From Herbaspirillum lusitanum P6-12 (lineage in GTDB: Bacteria; Pseudomonadota; Gammaproteobacteria; Burkholderiales; Burkholderiaceae_D), in the NCBI RefSeq assembly GCF_000256565.1, contig NZ_AJHH01000675.1, forward strand, positions 1-32,660: 32,660 bases of DNA, read 5' to 3'. The notes below the pieces were generated by a model that saw only the letters and a program-made list of their open reading frames with translations, searched no databases and had not been told where the DNA came from. A program made the position numbers and the translations under genes. Shown here piece after piece: positions 23,259 through 32,660 of the stretch (position 1 is its first letter; every line of letters starts with the position of its first letter).

Positions 23259-24803
23259 TTAAGAGTGGTAAGCCGATTCGCCGTGGCTGGAGATGTCCAG
23301 GCCTTCGCGCTCTTCTTCTTCCGTCACACGCAGACCGATCACGATGTCGACCAGCTTGTAGGCGATGAAGGAGACCACGCCCGACAGGATCACGGTAGTC
23401 AGCACGCCCTGGAACTGAATCCAGACCTGACCGCCGATCGAGTAGTCGGGAGCGACTGCGTTGGCGACGTAATCGTAGATACCTGTGCCGCCCAGGCTAG
23501 GCGCAGCAAACACGCCAGTCAGGATCGCACCCAGAATACCGCCCACGCCGTGCACGCCGAACACGTCCAGCGCATCGTCCGAACCCAGCAGTTTCTTCAG
23601 ACCGGTGACGCCCCACAGGCACAGCAGACCGGCCAGCAGGCCCATCACGACCGCACCGCAGACACCGACGAAACCGGCTGCAGGAGTAATCGCCACCAGG
23701 CCGGCGACTGCACCCGACGCTGCACCCAGCATCGAAGGCTTGCCCTTGCCGATCCATTCACCGAAGCTCCACGACAGCACTGCAGCAGCAGTTGCCAGGA
23801 TGGTGTTGACGAAGGACAACGCTGCACCGCCGTTGGCTTCCAGACCGGAACCGGCGTTGAAGCCGAACCAGCCGAACCACAGCAGCGAGGCGCCGACCAT
23901 GGTCAACGTCAGGCTATGCGGCTTGAAGGCTTCCTTGCCGTAACCGACGCGCTTGCCGATCACATACGAACCGACCAGACCGGCGATCGCAGCGTTGATG
24001 TGCACCACGGTGCCGCCGGCATAATCCAGCGCGCCCTTCTGGAACAACCAGCCGGAGATCGCAGTCGCCTTTTCTGCAGCAGCAGCGTCGGTGAATGCAT
24101 CCGGACCAGGCCAGAACCAGACCATATGGGCCATCGGCAGGTACGAGAAAGTGAACCACAGGATCGAGAATGCGATCACGGCGGAGAACTTCACGCGCTC
24201 AGCGAAGGAACCGATGATCAGCGCCACGGTAATCGCTGCGAACGCGCCCTGGAAGGCCACGAACGACAGTTCAGGAATCACGACGCCCTTGCTGAAGGTT
24301 GCAGTGGTCGAGTCGCCGTTGAGGCCGTGCAGGAACAGACGATCGAAGCCGCCGAAGAACGCGTTGCCTTCAGTGAATGCGATGCTGTAGCCGTAGACGA
24401 ACCACAGGATGTAGATCAGCGAGAAGATCACGAAACATTGCATCAGCACCGACAGCATGTTCTTGCTGCGGACCAGACCGCCGTAGAACAGGCCCAGGCC
24501 CGGCAATGTCATCAGGATCACGAATGCAGTACACACCAGCATCCAGGCCGTGTCGCCCTTGTTCGGAACCAGCACAGGTGCAGCTGCGGCGGCAGCCGGG
24601 GCTGCAGCAGCGGCAGCAGCAGGAGCCGCTGCAGGCGCTTCGGCTTTCGGTGCGTCAGCCTTCGGCGCTTCCGCCGCAGGAGCAGCAGCGGCGGCGGCTT
24701 CCGGCTTCGGCGCGTCTTGCGCCTGGACCGGTGCGGCGAAACTCACCGCCAACAACAACGTGCCGATTGCAAGCGCACTTGAAAACATTTTCTTGATACT
24801 CAT
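23259..24803 (-). CDS. amtB: Ammonium transporter AmtB with an Ala/Pro/Lys-rich N-terminal linker
   Basis: A channel-type ammonium transporter of the inner membrane. The 514-residue precursor starts with a signal peptide (residues 1-28, ending VQAQ). An unusual low-complexity linker of about 48 residues follows, made almost only of Ala, Pro, Lys and Glu, and then the Amt core. The core shows GLGLFYGGLVRSKN, the twin histidines in GGTVVHINAAIAG and VFGVHGVGG, and about 11 membrane segments. AAGGGGG precedes ATG 24803. It follows glnK by 11 bases; PII proteins such as GlnK block Amt channels when nitrogen is ample. The linker should lie in the periplasm after signal cleavage. Confidence 0.95.
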   Translation of the reverse strand: MSIKKMFSSALAIGTLLLAVSFAAPVQAQDAPKPEAAAAAAPAAEAPKADAPKAEAPAAAPAAAAAAAPAAAAAAPVLVPNKGDTAWMLVCTAFVILMTLPGLGLFYGGLVRSKNMLSVLMQCFVIFSLIYILWFVYGYSIAFTEGNAFFGGFDRLFLHGLNGDSTTATFSKGVVIPELSFVAFQGAFAAITVALIIGSFAERVKFSAVIAFSILWFTFSYLPMAHMVWFWPGPDAFTDAAAAEKATAISGWLFQKGALDYAGGTVVHINAAIAGLVGSYVIGKRVGYGKEAFKPHSLTLTMVGASLLWFGWFGFNAGSGLEANGGAALSFVNTILATAAAVLSWSFGEWIGKGKPSMLGAASGAVAGLVAITPAAGFVGVCGAVVMGLLAGLLCLWGVTGLKKLLGSDDALDVFGVHGVGGILGAILTGVFAAPSLGGTGIYDYVANAVAPDYSIGGQVWIQFQGVLTTVILSGVVSFIAYKLVDIVIGLRVTEEEEREGLDISSHGESAYHS

Positions 24804-24814
24804 TACTGTCCCCC

Positions 24815-25956
<1,142 letters not shown>

Positions 25957-26012
25957 GGCGTCCCTCTAGGTTTCTGTTAAACAACAAATTGTTCATTTCT
26001 GCACAACTTGTA

Positions 26013-26030
26013 TAGCAGGAGCCATGCCAA
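26013..26030 (-). promoter_or_regulatory. Sigma-54 (-24/-12) promoter of the porin-glnK-amtB operon
   Basis: On the minus strand TTGGCATGGCTCCTGCTA matches the RpoN consensus, with the invariant GG and GC separated by exactly 10 bases. Initiation would be near 26003, leaving a leader of about 47 bases before the porin start. RpoN promoters are standard for glnK-amtB operons. One base of the -12 element differs from consensus (CTGCT instead of TTGCT). Confidence 0.85.
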
Positions 26031-26113
26031 CCCTTTTTTGGCAGTTTGCGTTACTTTTTTTAGCGCAAATCAACATTCCAATTAGGCATTTTTTCTTTTT
26101 TTCCCAAAAACAG

Positions 26114-26157
26114 TGCATTAGAGTGAAACACAAACGTCGCCGCACAACAATAGTGCG
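26114..26157 (-). promoter_or_regulatory. NtrC-like enhancer sites
   Basis: At 26142-26156, GCAC-N7-GTGC has the exact half-site spacing of the NtrC consensus (10 of 14 defined positions over 26141-26157). A weaker match (9 of 14) lies at 26114-26130. Their centres are about 146 and 119 bases upstream of the predicted start, the usual distance for NtrC enhancers. The rest of 25957-26496, a 540-base intergenic region, is AT-rich with several T runs, consistent with a bendable segment, and holds no gene. Confidence 0.65.
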
Positions 26158-26496
26158 CAACAATTTCAACGCAACATTTTCCCTTGGGAAATTTTTGTTT
26201 TTTATGGTGCATCACCGGGCGCAGTTTTGCCACCCGGTTGAGGACGCATAAAAGTGTTGCAAAAATGCCATCAATCTAAAGCCGCTTCATGCCGGATTGC
26301 AGCAACCGTCCCCGACGATCGGATAAACCGTGACACCCGCCGCAACCGGCGCTGAACGTTTCGGCGCTATTCCATTCTGACATGCAGCACCATGACACCG
26401 ATTGCACCGGTGTGTTTTGCGTTGCTTTGTTTTCCCGCACGACAACGAAAGCGCTACACTTGTCGGATAGTCATTACTCAAAATAAAGGAAGCATC

Positions 26497-26739
26497 ATGG
26501 ACAAACCACAATTCTTCGAAGATATTCAGTCCAAAATCAACAAGGCAATCGAAAACTCTCCCGCCAAAGACATCGAGAAAAACGTCAAGGCCATGCTCAG
26601 CCAGGGTTTCTCCAAGCTGGACCTGGTGACCCGCGAAGAATTCGACATCCAGGCGCAGGTGCTGGCCAAGACCCGCGCCAAACTGGAAGAACTGGAAGCC
26701 CGCGTAGCCGAACTCGAAGCACGCCAGAAAGCCTCGTGA
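26497..26739 (+). CDS. ubiK: Ubiquinone biosynthesis accessory factor UbiK
   Basis: An 80-residue protein of the BMFP family (YqiC/UbiK), which helps assemble the aerobic ubiquinone biosynthesis complex. It starts [18 protein letters not shown]. The C-terminal half is a coiled coil (about residues 52-78, [20 protein letters not shown]). AGGA lies a few bases before ATG 26497; the longer open frame upstream has no family support. comM starts ten bases after the stop, so they are probably co-transcribed. Confidence 0.9.
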   Translation: MDKPQFFEDIQSKINKAIENSPAKDIEKNVKAMLSQGFSKLDLVTREEFDIQAQVLAKTRAKLEELEARVAELEARQKAS

Positions 26740-26749
26740 TTCCATCCCC

Positions 26750-28253
26750 ATGAGCCTTGCTGTATTGAAAAGCCGTGCGCTGGCGGGCATGCAAGCGCCC
26801 CAGGTCACGGTGGAGGTACACTTGGCCAACGGTCTGCCGTCCTTCACCATCGTCGGCCTGCCGGAAACCGAGGTGAAGGAATCCAAGGACCGCGTGCGCG
26901 CCGCCCTGCAGAACGCGCGCTTCGAATTTCCCGCCAAAAGAATCACCGTCAATCTTGCGCCCGCCGACCTGCCCAAGGAGTCGGGCCGTTTTGATTTGCC
27001 GATCGCGCTGGGCATCCTGGCTGCCTCCGGACAAATGCCCGGCGACGATCTCGACGCTGTCGGGCGACTTGCGACCGATCCGTGGCGCCTTGGCGATGAC
27101 CTACGCCATGCGCACCTCGCATCACAGTGACGGCCGCCGGCGTATTTTCATCCTGCCGCGCGACAGCGCCGACGAAGCCGCGCTGGTCGCTGACGCCACC
27201 ATTTTCCCCGCTGATTCGCTGCTGCAGGTGTGCGCCCATTTCGCCGCTCGCGGCGCCGACACCGACGTACGGCTGACACAGCACCGGCCGGCCATCAAGC
27301 CTGCCGCACCAGCCTATCTCGATTTTTCCGACGTCAAAGGCCAGTTGCAGGCCAAGCGCGCGCTCGAAGTCGCTGCAGCCGGCGGCCACAGCGTGCTGCT
27401 GGTGGGGCCTCCCGGCACCGGCAAGTCGATGCTGGCGGCGCGTTTCCCCGGCATCTTGCCGCCCATGACAGATGAGGAGGCGCTGGAATCGGCTGCCGTG
27501 CAATCGCTGACCAGCGGATTTTCCGCCGCGCGCTGGAAGGTGCGCCCTTACCGTTCGCCGCACCACACCGCATCCGGCGTCGCACTGGTCGGTGGCGGCA
27601 GCACACCACGCCCTGGCGAAATCTCGTTGGCGCATCGCGGTGTATTGTTCCTCGACGAGCTCCCGGAATTCGATCGAAAGGTGCTGGAAGTATTACGCGA
27701 ACCGCTCGAATCAGGCCAGATCACGATCTCCAGGGCCGCGCGTCAAGCTGATTTCCCGGCGCGCTTCCAGCTCATCGCTGCGATGAATCCCTGTCCGTGC
27801 GGCTTCCTTGGCGCGCGTCATCGCGAATGCCGCTGCACGCCGGATCAGGTGACGCGTTATCAGGGAAAAATTTCAGGTCCGCTGCTGGATCGCATTGACA
27901 TGCAAATCCAGGTCGGCGCCATCGCGCATGACGATTTGCTGCAACAAGCCGCAGGCGAAGCATCGGCGGACATTGCCGCGCGCGTGGCAAGCAGCTTCGA
28001 GGTGCAGCAACGACGCCAGCGCAAAAGCAACTACCTGCTGTCGACCACCGAAATCGATCTGCATTGCAAACCCGATGCCGCCGGCGAAGACTTGCTGCGT
28101 ACCGCGATGACGCGCCTGAACTGGTCGGCGCGCGCCTATCACCGCGTGCTGAAAGTCGCGCGCACCATTGCCGACTTGTCGCAAGTCCCGATCATCGGCA
28201 AGGTCCACATCGCCGAAGCAATCCAGTATCGGCGCGCGCTGCGCGAGCAATAG
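26750..28253 (+). CDS. comM: ComM/YifB-family AAA+ ATPase, frameshifted
   Basis: ComM is a hexameric branch-migration helicase that helps recombine DNA taken up by transformation. The first frame runs from ATG 26750 ([19 protein letters not shown]) to DDLDA near 27056. Family members then read YEFAGEL..LSG, but here the sequence jumps straight to [17 protein letters not shown] in another frame. That frame continues to the stop at 28253, with Walker [11 protein letters not shown], Walker [12 protein letters not shown], and [13 protein letters not shown]. About 26 bases appear to be lost, since restoring them gives 509 residues, the normal size. Either a sequence error or a disrupted gene. It converges with the OPT gene, 15 bases apart. 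Confidence 0.9.
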
Positions 28254-28268
28254 CGCAGTTCGCTCTCC

Positions 28269-30089
28269 TCAGGCGGCCTTGAGCAATCGCCGCACGAACC
28301 ACGCGATCACCAGCGCGAACACCGCCAATCCCAGCCATTGCGCAGCCGGCGCAAAACCGGCGCCGACCAGCGCCAGCGGATCGTCACGTCCGGTGGCGCC
28401 GATCACCGCCGCCAGGATCACGCCCATGAGGCTTTCTCCGACGATCAGACCGGACGTCACGAGTACGCCGCGCCGTTCTATGCGCCCGGCCCCGGCCTTG
28501 TCGCCGGACGCCTTGCGTTTGGCCAGGTGCAGCTGCAAACCCCATGCGATCAGCGCGCCCGCCACCAGCGCCATGCCGACCGACGGCGGCAGGTAGATCC
28601 CCAGGCCGACCGCCAGCGCCGGCACGCGCGCCTTGCTACCGCGTTTTTCCAGGACGATGTCGATGACGATCAGCAGCGCGCCGATGGCCACGCCGATCAG
28701 GATCATGGTCCAGTTCAGCTGATGCGTGAAGATGCCGTTGGCGATCGCCGTCATCAGTGTCGCCTGCGGCGCCGCCAGAGCGTGCGAAGCATCCATGCCG
28801 GGTCGCGGCAGCGCACCGACGAAACCGTAGGCGTTGTAGAGCAGCTCAAGAATCGGCGAGATCACCGCGGCGCCGACGACGCAGCCGATCAGCAGCGCGA
28901 TCTGCTGGCGGTAAGGCGTGGCACCCACCAACCAGCCGGTCTTGAGGTCTTGCAGGTTGTCGTTGGCGATGGCCGCGATGGCGATGATGGCCGCGGTCAC
29001 GAAGATCGCCAGGGCGATCGGCAGCTTGCTCGAGCCGGGCGCATCAAGCAGATGATCGACGCTGCCCGAGGCCAGCAGCAACAGCGACACCAGGATCATC
29101 GCGATGATGCCGATGCCGGAAATCGGACTGCTCGATGACCCCACCAGCCCGGCCATGTAGCCGCAGGCGGCCGCCACCAGGAAGCCGAACACGCACGAGA
29201 ACGCCAGGCTCATGGCAACCAGTCCGCACAGCAACGGCAACGACAGTCGGGCATCGATCAGGAACACGGAAAAGATCAGCGTCAGCAAGGCCATCACCGC
29301 CACGCCGATCAAGGCAATCGCGCGCACAGGCAAATCGCGGTCGGTCAGCGGGCGCTCGCTGCCGTCGTCGAACGTGCTGCGACTGCGCAGCGACTCGCGC
29401 ACGCCCGCCACCATCGGCCGGAACAACGTGATCAGCGTCCACACCGCCGCCACGCCGATGGTGCCGGCGCCCATGAAGCGCACCTGGCTGCCCCACAAGC
29501 CGGTGGCGTACGCGGCGAGCGTCGTGCCCGGCGACGCGGGCGTCAGCATGCTCAGGATCGGCACGGCGAACACCCAGCTGATGATCACGCCGATCAATAC
29601 CGCCACGCCGGCGACGATGCCGATCAGGTAGCCGGCGCCAAGGAGGGCCAGTGAAAAACCCAGCGGCAGCCGGAAAATCGCGGCGCCGATGCCGGCCCAG
29701 ACATTCAGTCCCTCCGACAGCAAACGAAAACCGCCGGTGACCAGCGCCACCGCCGCCGACACGATGCTGCCGGCCCAGATGTCGTTGAGCCCCTTGCGCA
29801 CGTCGTCACCGCCGGGCAGGATGAAAATCACCGCCGACAGCGTGCCGGCCGCCGAGGCCTGGGTCTGCACCATGTTGTTTTCGAGGATGCTGGCGGAGCC
29901 GAACAGGCGCAGCACCGCCATTGAAATCACCGCCGCCGGGATGGCCGAGGAAAACGTCAGGCCGACCTTCAACCCGAGATAGACGTTGGACGCCGTAAAC
30001 ACGATGGTGATGAGTGCGCCGAGGATGACGCCGCGCAGCGTCAGTTCAGCCATGTTGTATTGCGCGGAAGCAGGAGGGGAAGCTGACAT
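28269..30089 (-). CDS. OPT-family oligopeptide transporter with an internal gap
   Basis: A 606-residue polytopic inner-membrane protein of the OPT family, which carries peptides or metal chelates. The N-terminus (ELTLRGVILGALITIVFTAS, NVYLGLKVGLTFSSAIPAAV, ILENNMVQTQASAAGTLS) is typical. After VIFILPG, near 29812, the sequence passes directly to GDDVRKGLNDIWAGS. Family members have about 60 more residues here, including the conserved GFPFWQT and DLPYPEG stretches. The frame is kept, so the loss is a multiple of three. AAGGAG precedes ATG 30089 at ten bases. If real, the loss would remove one or two membrane segments and probably the activity. The substrate cannot be told from sequence. Confidence 0.85.
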   Translation of the reverse strand: MSASPPASAQYNMAELTLRGVILGALITIVFTASNVYLGLKVGLTFSSAIPAAVISMAVLRLFGSASILENNMVQTQASAAGTLSAVIFILPGGDDVRKGLNDIWAGSIVSAAVALVTGGFRLLSEGLNVWAGIGAAIFRLPLGFSLALLGAGYLIGIVAGVAVLIGVIISWVFAVPILSMLTPASPGTTLAAYATGLWGSQVRFMGAGTIGVAAVWTLITLFRPMVAGVRESLRSRSTFDDGSERPLTDRDLPVRAIALIGVAVMALLTLIFSVFLIDARLSLPLLCGLVAMSLAFSCVFGFLVAAACGYMAGLVGSSSSPISGIGIIAMILVSLLLLASGSVDHLLDAPGSSKLPIALAIFVTAAIIAIAAIANDNLQDLKTGWLVGATPYRQQIALLIGCVVGAAVISPILELLYNAYGFVGALPRPGMDASHALAAPQATLMTAIANGIFTHQLNWTMILIGVAIGALLIVIDIVLEKRGSKARVPALAVGLGIYLPPSVGMALVAGALIAWGLQLHLAKRKASGDKAGAGRIERRGVLVTSGLIVGESLMGVILAAVIGATGRDDPLALVGAGFAPAAQWLGLAVFALVIAWFVRRLLKAA

Positions 30090-30211
30090 GGGGGATGGCT
30101 CCTTCTTGAATTGCCGTTGGTCGGTTGGAATGATCTGCCGTCATTTCTACCCATCTGCCGGTGCGGCATCGTTTGCTATCATGGCGTTCTCGCAGAAAAC
30201 ATCCCGCCGCC

Positions 30212-30521
30212 ATGAATCAGCCCGTCCGCCTTGCCGTCGCCTCCCTGTTGCTGGCTTTGACCAGCGGCGGCGCATTCGGTGCCGCGAATTCCACTACTGC
30301 GGACAGTAACGCAATCGGCAAGGCCATGAGTCCCTTGCCACCCGGCGCGCAGACAGGCCTCAACCTTGACCTCGGCGACGCCGCCAGGAACCCCGCCGCC
30401 GTCACCGATGCCGGGTCTGCAGGTGCAATCGTCCAACAGCTTGCAAGGTCGTCCTTCCGGCGACATCGAATACAGCCGACGCGCCAAAGCGGAACAACAA
30501 TTCCAGCGCGAATGCGAATAA
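30212..30521 (+). CDS. Small secreted protein of unknown function, possible frameshift
   Basis: From ATG 30212 the frame encodes a clear signal peptide (MNQPVRLAVASLLLALTSGG, probable cleavage after AFG or GAA), then a short Ser/Thr/Pro-rich part. Read straight on, it runs to 30583 with an Arg-rich tail of noncoding character. In another frame, from about 30330, the sequence reads PGTPPPSPMPGLQVQSSNS, then SGDIEYSRRAKAEQQFQREC, and stops at 30519-30521, which looks more like real protein. A frame break between about 30330 and 30405 is therefore likely. I do not recognise a family. It precedes the DMT permease by 69 bases in the same direction. Confidence 0.45.
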
Positions 30522-30590
30522 ATGGCGACACTTTACGGCTGCCTTTGCGGGCCGCGCGTGGCCTCTCCCTGACTCTGTCCTGACTCTTAT

Positions 30591-31562
30591 ATGTTCATTG
30601 GAATACTCTGCGCGCTGTGCGCCGGCCTGATGTGGGGCCTGGTCTTTGTCACGCCGCTGCTACTCGGCGATTACCCCGGCGTGGTGCTCTCGCTGGGACG
30701 CTATGTCGCCTTCGGCCTGATCGCGCTGGCGCCGGCCTGGTTCGATCGCCGTCGCATCGGACTGCTGAGCCGGCAGGACTGGACTGTCGCCTTCAAGCTC
30801 GCCCTGGTCGGCAACCTGATCTACTACGCCATGCTGGCCACTGCCATCCAGCTGGCCGATGCGCCCTTGCCGACGATGCTGATCGGCACCTTGCCGATCG
30901 TGATTTCGGTGTGCGCCAACTGGCGTCCCGGTCACGTCTCGGAATCGGTCGCATGGAGCCGGCTGGCGCCGTCGCTGATGATCCTGGGCCTGGGCCTGAC
31001 GCTGGTCAATAGCAGCGAGCTGGAGCGTCTGCGCGACACCATCGGCAACGCCCGCTCCACCACCGACTATGCGCTGGGCTGCCTCATCGCGGTCTGCGCC
31101 ATCGCCGCCTGGACCTGGTATCCGATCGTCAATTCGCGCTACCTGCGCACCCACACGCACATCAACTCGGTCACCTGGGCCACCGCGCAGGGCTTGGCCA
31201 CGCTGCCGATGGCGCTGATCGGCTTCGCGCTGTTCGGGATATACGGCGTCGCCAGCGGCAGCGATTACGCGTTCCCGCTGGGACCACGTCCCGGAACCTT
31301 CGTCGTCATGATGCTGGTGATCGGATTGTCGGCGTCATGGCTGGGCACGCTGCTGTGGAACAAGGCCAGCCAGTTGCTGCCGACTGCGCTGGTGGCGCAG
31401 CTGATCGTGTTCGAAACGCTGGCCGCCTTGCTGTATGCTTTCCTGCTGCGCGGCGTCGCGCCCGACCTTCGCGTATTGGCCGGTGCAGTGCTGCTGTGCA
31501 TCGGCGTGGTCTACGGCGTGCGGACGTTCTCGCGCCGGCCTGCGGTTTCGCATTTACCTTGA
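30591..31562 (+). CDS. EamA/DMT-superfamily permease
   Basis: A 323-residue inner-membrane protein with about ten hydrophobic segments in two repeats, the plan of the drug/metabolite transporter superfamily. It starts MFIGILCALCAGLMWGLVFV. Features typical of the EamA group include a first segment with GLMWG, a pair of PTM and PIV turns in mid-repeat, and FETLAALLYAFLLRG near the end of the second repeat. Substrates of such proteins are usually amino acids or metabolites leaving the cell; this one cannot be assigned. A lipoprotein gene follows 16 bases later. Confidence 0.85.
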   Translation: MFIGILCALCAGLMWGLVFVTPLLLGDYPGVVLSLGRYVAFGLIALAPAWFDRRRIGLLSRQDWTVAFKLALVGNLIYYAMLATAIQLADAPLPTMLIGTLPIVISVCANWRPGHVSESVAWSRLAPSLMILGLGLTLVNSSELERLRDTIGNARSTTDYALGCLIAVCAIAAWTWYPIVNSRYLRTHTHINSVTWATAQGLATLPMALIGFALFGIYGVASGSDYAFPLGPRPGTFVVMMLVIGLSASWLGTLLWNKASQLLPTALVAQLIVFETLAALLYAFLLRGVAPDLRVLAGAVLLCIGVVYGVRTFSRRPAVSHLP

Positions 31563-31578
31563 TTTCACCTGATTTTTC

Positions 31579-32112
31579 ATGACCATGCGCCACACATCCC
31601 CCGCCTTTTCCTTCGCCCTGCTGGCGCTCTTTGCCACGCTGCTGACAGCCTGCTCGCCCAAATACAACTGGCGCGAAGCCCACGGCGAAAAGATCCAGTT
31701 CACCGTGCTGCTGCCCGCCAAACCGGCCTCCTTCACGCGCCAGATCGACCTCGACGGCCTGCCGGTGTCCATGACCATGACCGCGGCCGAGATCGACGGC
31801 GTCACCTTCGCGGTCGGCGCCGCCGAGTTGGCCGATGCCGCGCAAACCGGGAAGGCGCTGGAAGCGATGCGTACCGCGCTGATCAACAACATCGGCGGCA
31901 CGGGGACGCCGGCGACGATTCCCGGGAAAACCGCGGGCGACCGCACTCTCGACGTGGTGGTCGCCGGCATGGCGCACGGTCAGCCGATGCGGCTCATGGC
32001 GCGGCTGCTGGCGCGCGACAAGCGCATCTACCAGGTGCTGATCGTCGGTCCGGAGAAGTCCATCGACGCCGAACACGCCGAAACCTTTTTCACCTCGTTT
32101 GCGCCAAGCTGA
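31579..32112 (+). CDS. Predicted lipoprotein of unknown function
   Basis: A 177-residue precursor. The N-terminus has a positive start, a hydrophobic core and the lipobox LTAC at about residues 22-25, so it should be lipidated and anchored to a membrane. The mature part opens SPKYNWREAHGEKIQFTVLLPAKPASFTRQ, a pattern found in conserved betaproteobacterial hypothetical proteins. The rest is an alpha/beta-looking domain ending in FFTSFAPS. ATG 31579 has no clear ribosome-binding site; a second ATG two codons later (MRHTSP) is equally possible. Probably co-transcribed with the permease upstream. Confidence 0.75.
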   Translation: MTMRHTSPAFSFALLALFATLLTACSPKYNWREAHGEKIQFTVLLPAKPASFTRQIDLDGLPVSMTMTAAEIDGVTFAVGAAELADAAQTGKALEAMRTALINNIGGTGTPATIPGKTAGDRTLDVVVAGMAHGQPMRLMARLLARDKRIYQVLIVGPEKSIDAEHAETFFTSFAPS

Positions 32113-32193
32113 CAGGCCTGAAGAGCCGGCGCAGATGACAAGCGCGGCGCGTCCGGGGTATTCTGTCAACCTGCCGTAAACCCATTAGGCAAT

Positions 32194-32213
32194 AATTAAG
32201 CAGAAATTAAGCA
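32194..32213 (+). repeat. Tandem 9-bp direct repeat 11 bp apart
   Basis: AATTAAGCA occurs at 32194-32202 and again at 32205-32213, one helical turn apart, in an AT-rich patch 66 bases upstream of the DUF1840 gene. It may be a small operator or part of the promoter region. No clear -35/-10 pair could be fixed. Confidence 0.4.
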
Positions 32214-32278
32214 CCAAGGCGTTATCTGGAAGGAAACAGGCAGATACGCTCTCATCAACACCAATACCCTGAGGAAAT

Positions 32279-32623
32279 ATGCTGGTAACGTTCAAATCAA
32301 AAGCGGCTGCAGATGTTGTCATGTATGAATCCCATGCCAAGCCCATCCTCGACCTGCTGCACAAGGACATCAAGCGCGGCGTGATCACCGCAGCCGAAAG
32401 CGCCGACGCGGTCGCGCTGATCGAGAAGCAGATCGACAACAGCAAGTCGCATGAAGCTGCCGAAGCCCTGGAGCGCGACGTGCACGCGCATCACAACGCC
32501 AACGGCGACGACAACGGCCATGAAAAGATCGAGCCGGTGACGTTTTCGGCGCGTGCCTATCCGCTGCTGGACATGCTGCGTGAAGCAAAGAAGGGAAATT
32601 ACGACGTGCTGTGGGGCGTCTGA
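32279..32623 (+). CDS. DUF1840 family protein
   Basis: A 114-residue soluble protein beginning MLVTFKSKAAADVVMYESHA and ending in ARAYPLLDMLREAKKGNYDVLWG, both diagnostic for DUF1840, a family of small proteins largely restricted to betaproteobacteria and without known function. A His/Asn/Asp-rich linker (about residues 68-82) separates two helical parts. GAGG precedes ATG 32279. It is separated from the lipoprotein gene by 166 bases and probably has its own promoter. Confidence 0.88.
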   Translation: MLVTFKSKAAADVVMYESHAKPILDLLHKDIKRGVITAAESADAVALIEKQIDNSKSHEAAEALERDVHAHHNANGDDNGHEKIEPVTFSARAYPLLDMLREAKKGNYDVLWGV

Positions 32624-32660
32624 GTCCGGCAGGCCCATTGCTGCAGGACACCGCAGGACC

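Noticed and set aside
26258-26270. A second sigma-54-like match, TGGCAT...TTGCA on the minus strand
   Set aside because: The GG and GC are 7 bases apart instead of the required 10.
28254-28268. A bidirectional terminator between the convergent comM and OPT genes
   Set aside because: Only 15 bases separate the stops, with no inverted repeat or T run.

Overview
The window is a chromosomal housekeeping segment from a betaproteobacterium, most likely of the family Oxalobacteraceae (Herbaspirillum/Collimonas-like). I infer this from the GC-rich codon use, the tRNA-tuf-tRNA(Trp)-secE-nusG-rplKAJL-rpoBC order, the adjacent metX-metW pair, the gshA of the Acidithiobacillus type, and the gshA-gshB-EIIA-ptsH-ptsI string. 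No mobile element, phage gene, CRISPR array or rRNA is visible.

Layout. From 94 to about 14550, on the minus strand, lies one large transcription/translation cluster. A near-consensus sigma-70 promoter (14524-14552) drives tRNA-Tyr, tRNA-Gly, tRNA-Thr and tuf. Then follow tRNA-Trp, secE, nusG, rplK, rplA, rplJ, rplL, rpoB and rpoC. From 14592 to 23000, also minus, are an AmpG-like permease, metX-metW behind a long structured leader, and the glutathione genes gshA-gshB followed by a permease-less phosphotransferase chain (EIIA, HPr, EI). From 23193 to 26157, minus, a nitrogen operon encodes a Gcw_chp/TorF-type putative outer-membrane protein, a PII protein (GlnK) and an ammonium transporter (AmtB). 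It sits behind a sigma-54 -24/-12 element and NtrC-like sites and ends in a strong terminator. From 26497, on the plus strand, come ubiK and comM. An OPT-family transporter (minus) follows, then a plus-strand group: a small secreted protein, an EamA/DMT permease, a lipoprotein and a DUF1840 protein.

Two regulatory regions deserve most attention. (1) The metX leader: a promoter at 17956-17984, about 200 nt of untranslated RNA, an intrinsic terminator only about 50 nt before the metX start, and two upstream segments complementary to the terminator. This is the layout of a transcription attenuator or riboswitch; I do not recognise it as a known class. (2) The sigma-54/NtrC control region, which places an uncharacterised porin-like protein first in an ammonium-uptake operon.

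A second theme is sequence damage. rpoB, metW and comM each have a reading-frame break that looks like a short deletion (about 7, 10 and 26 bases), the OPT transporter lacks a conserved block of about 60 residues in frame, and the small secreted protein may also be shifted. Because rpoB is essential, assembly or sequencing error is the simplest explanation, and the other breaks should be judged in that light.
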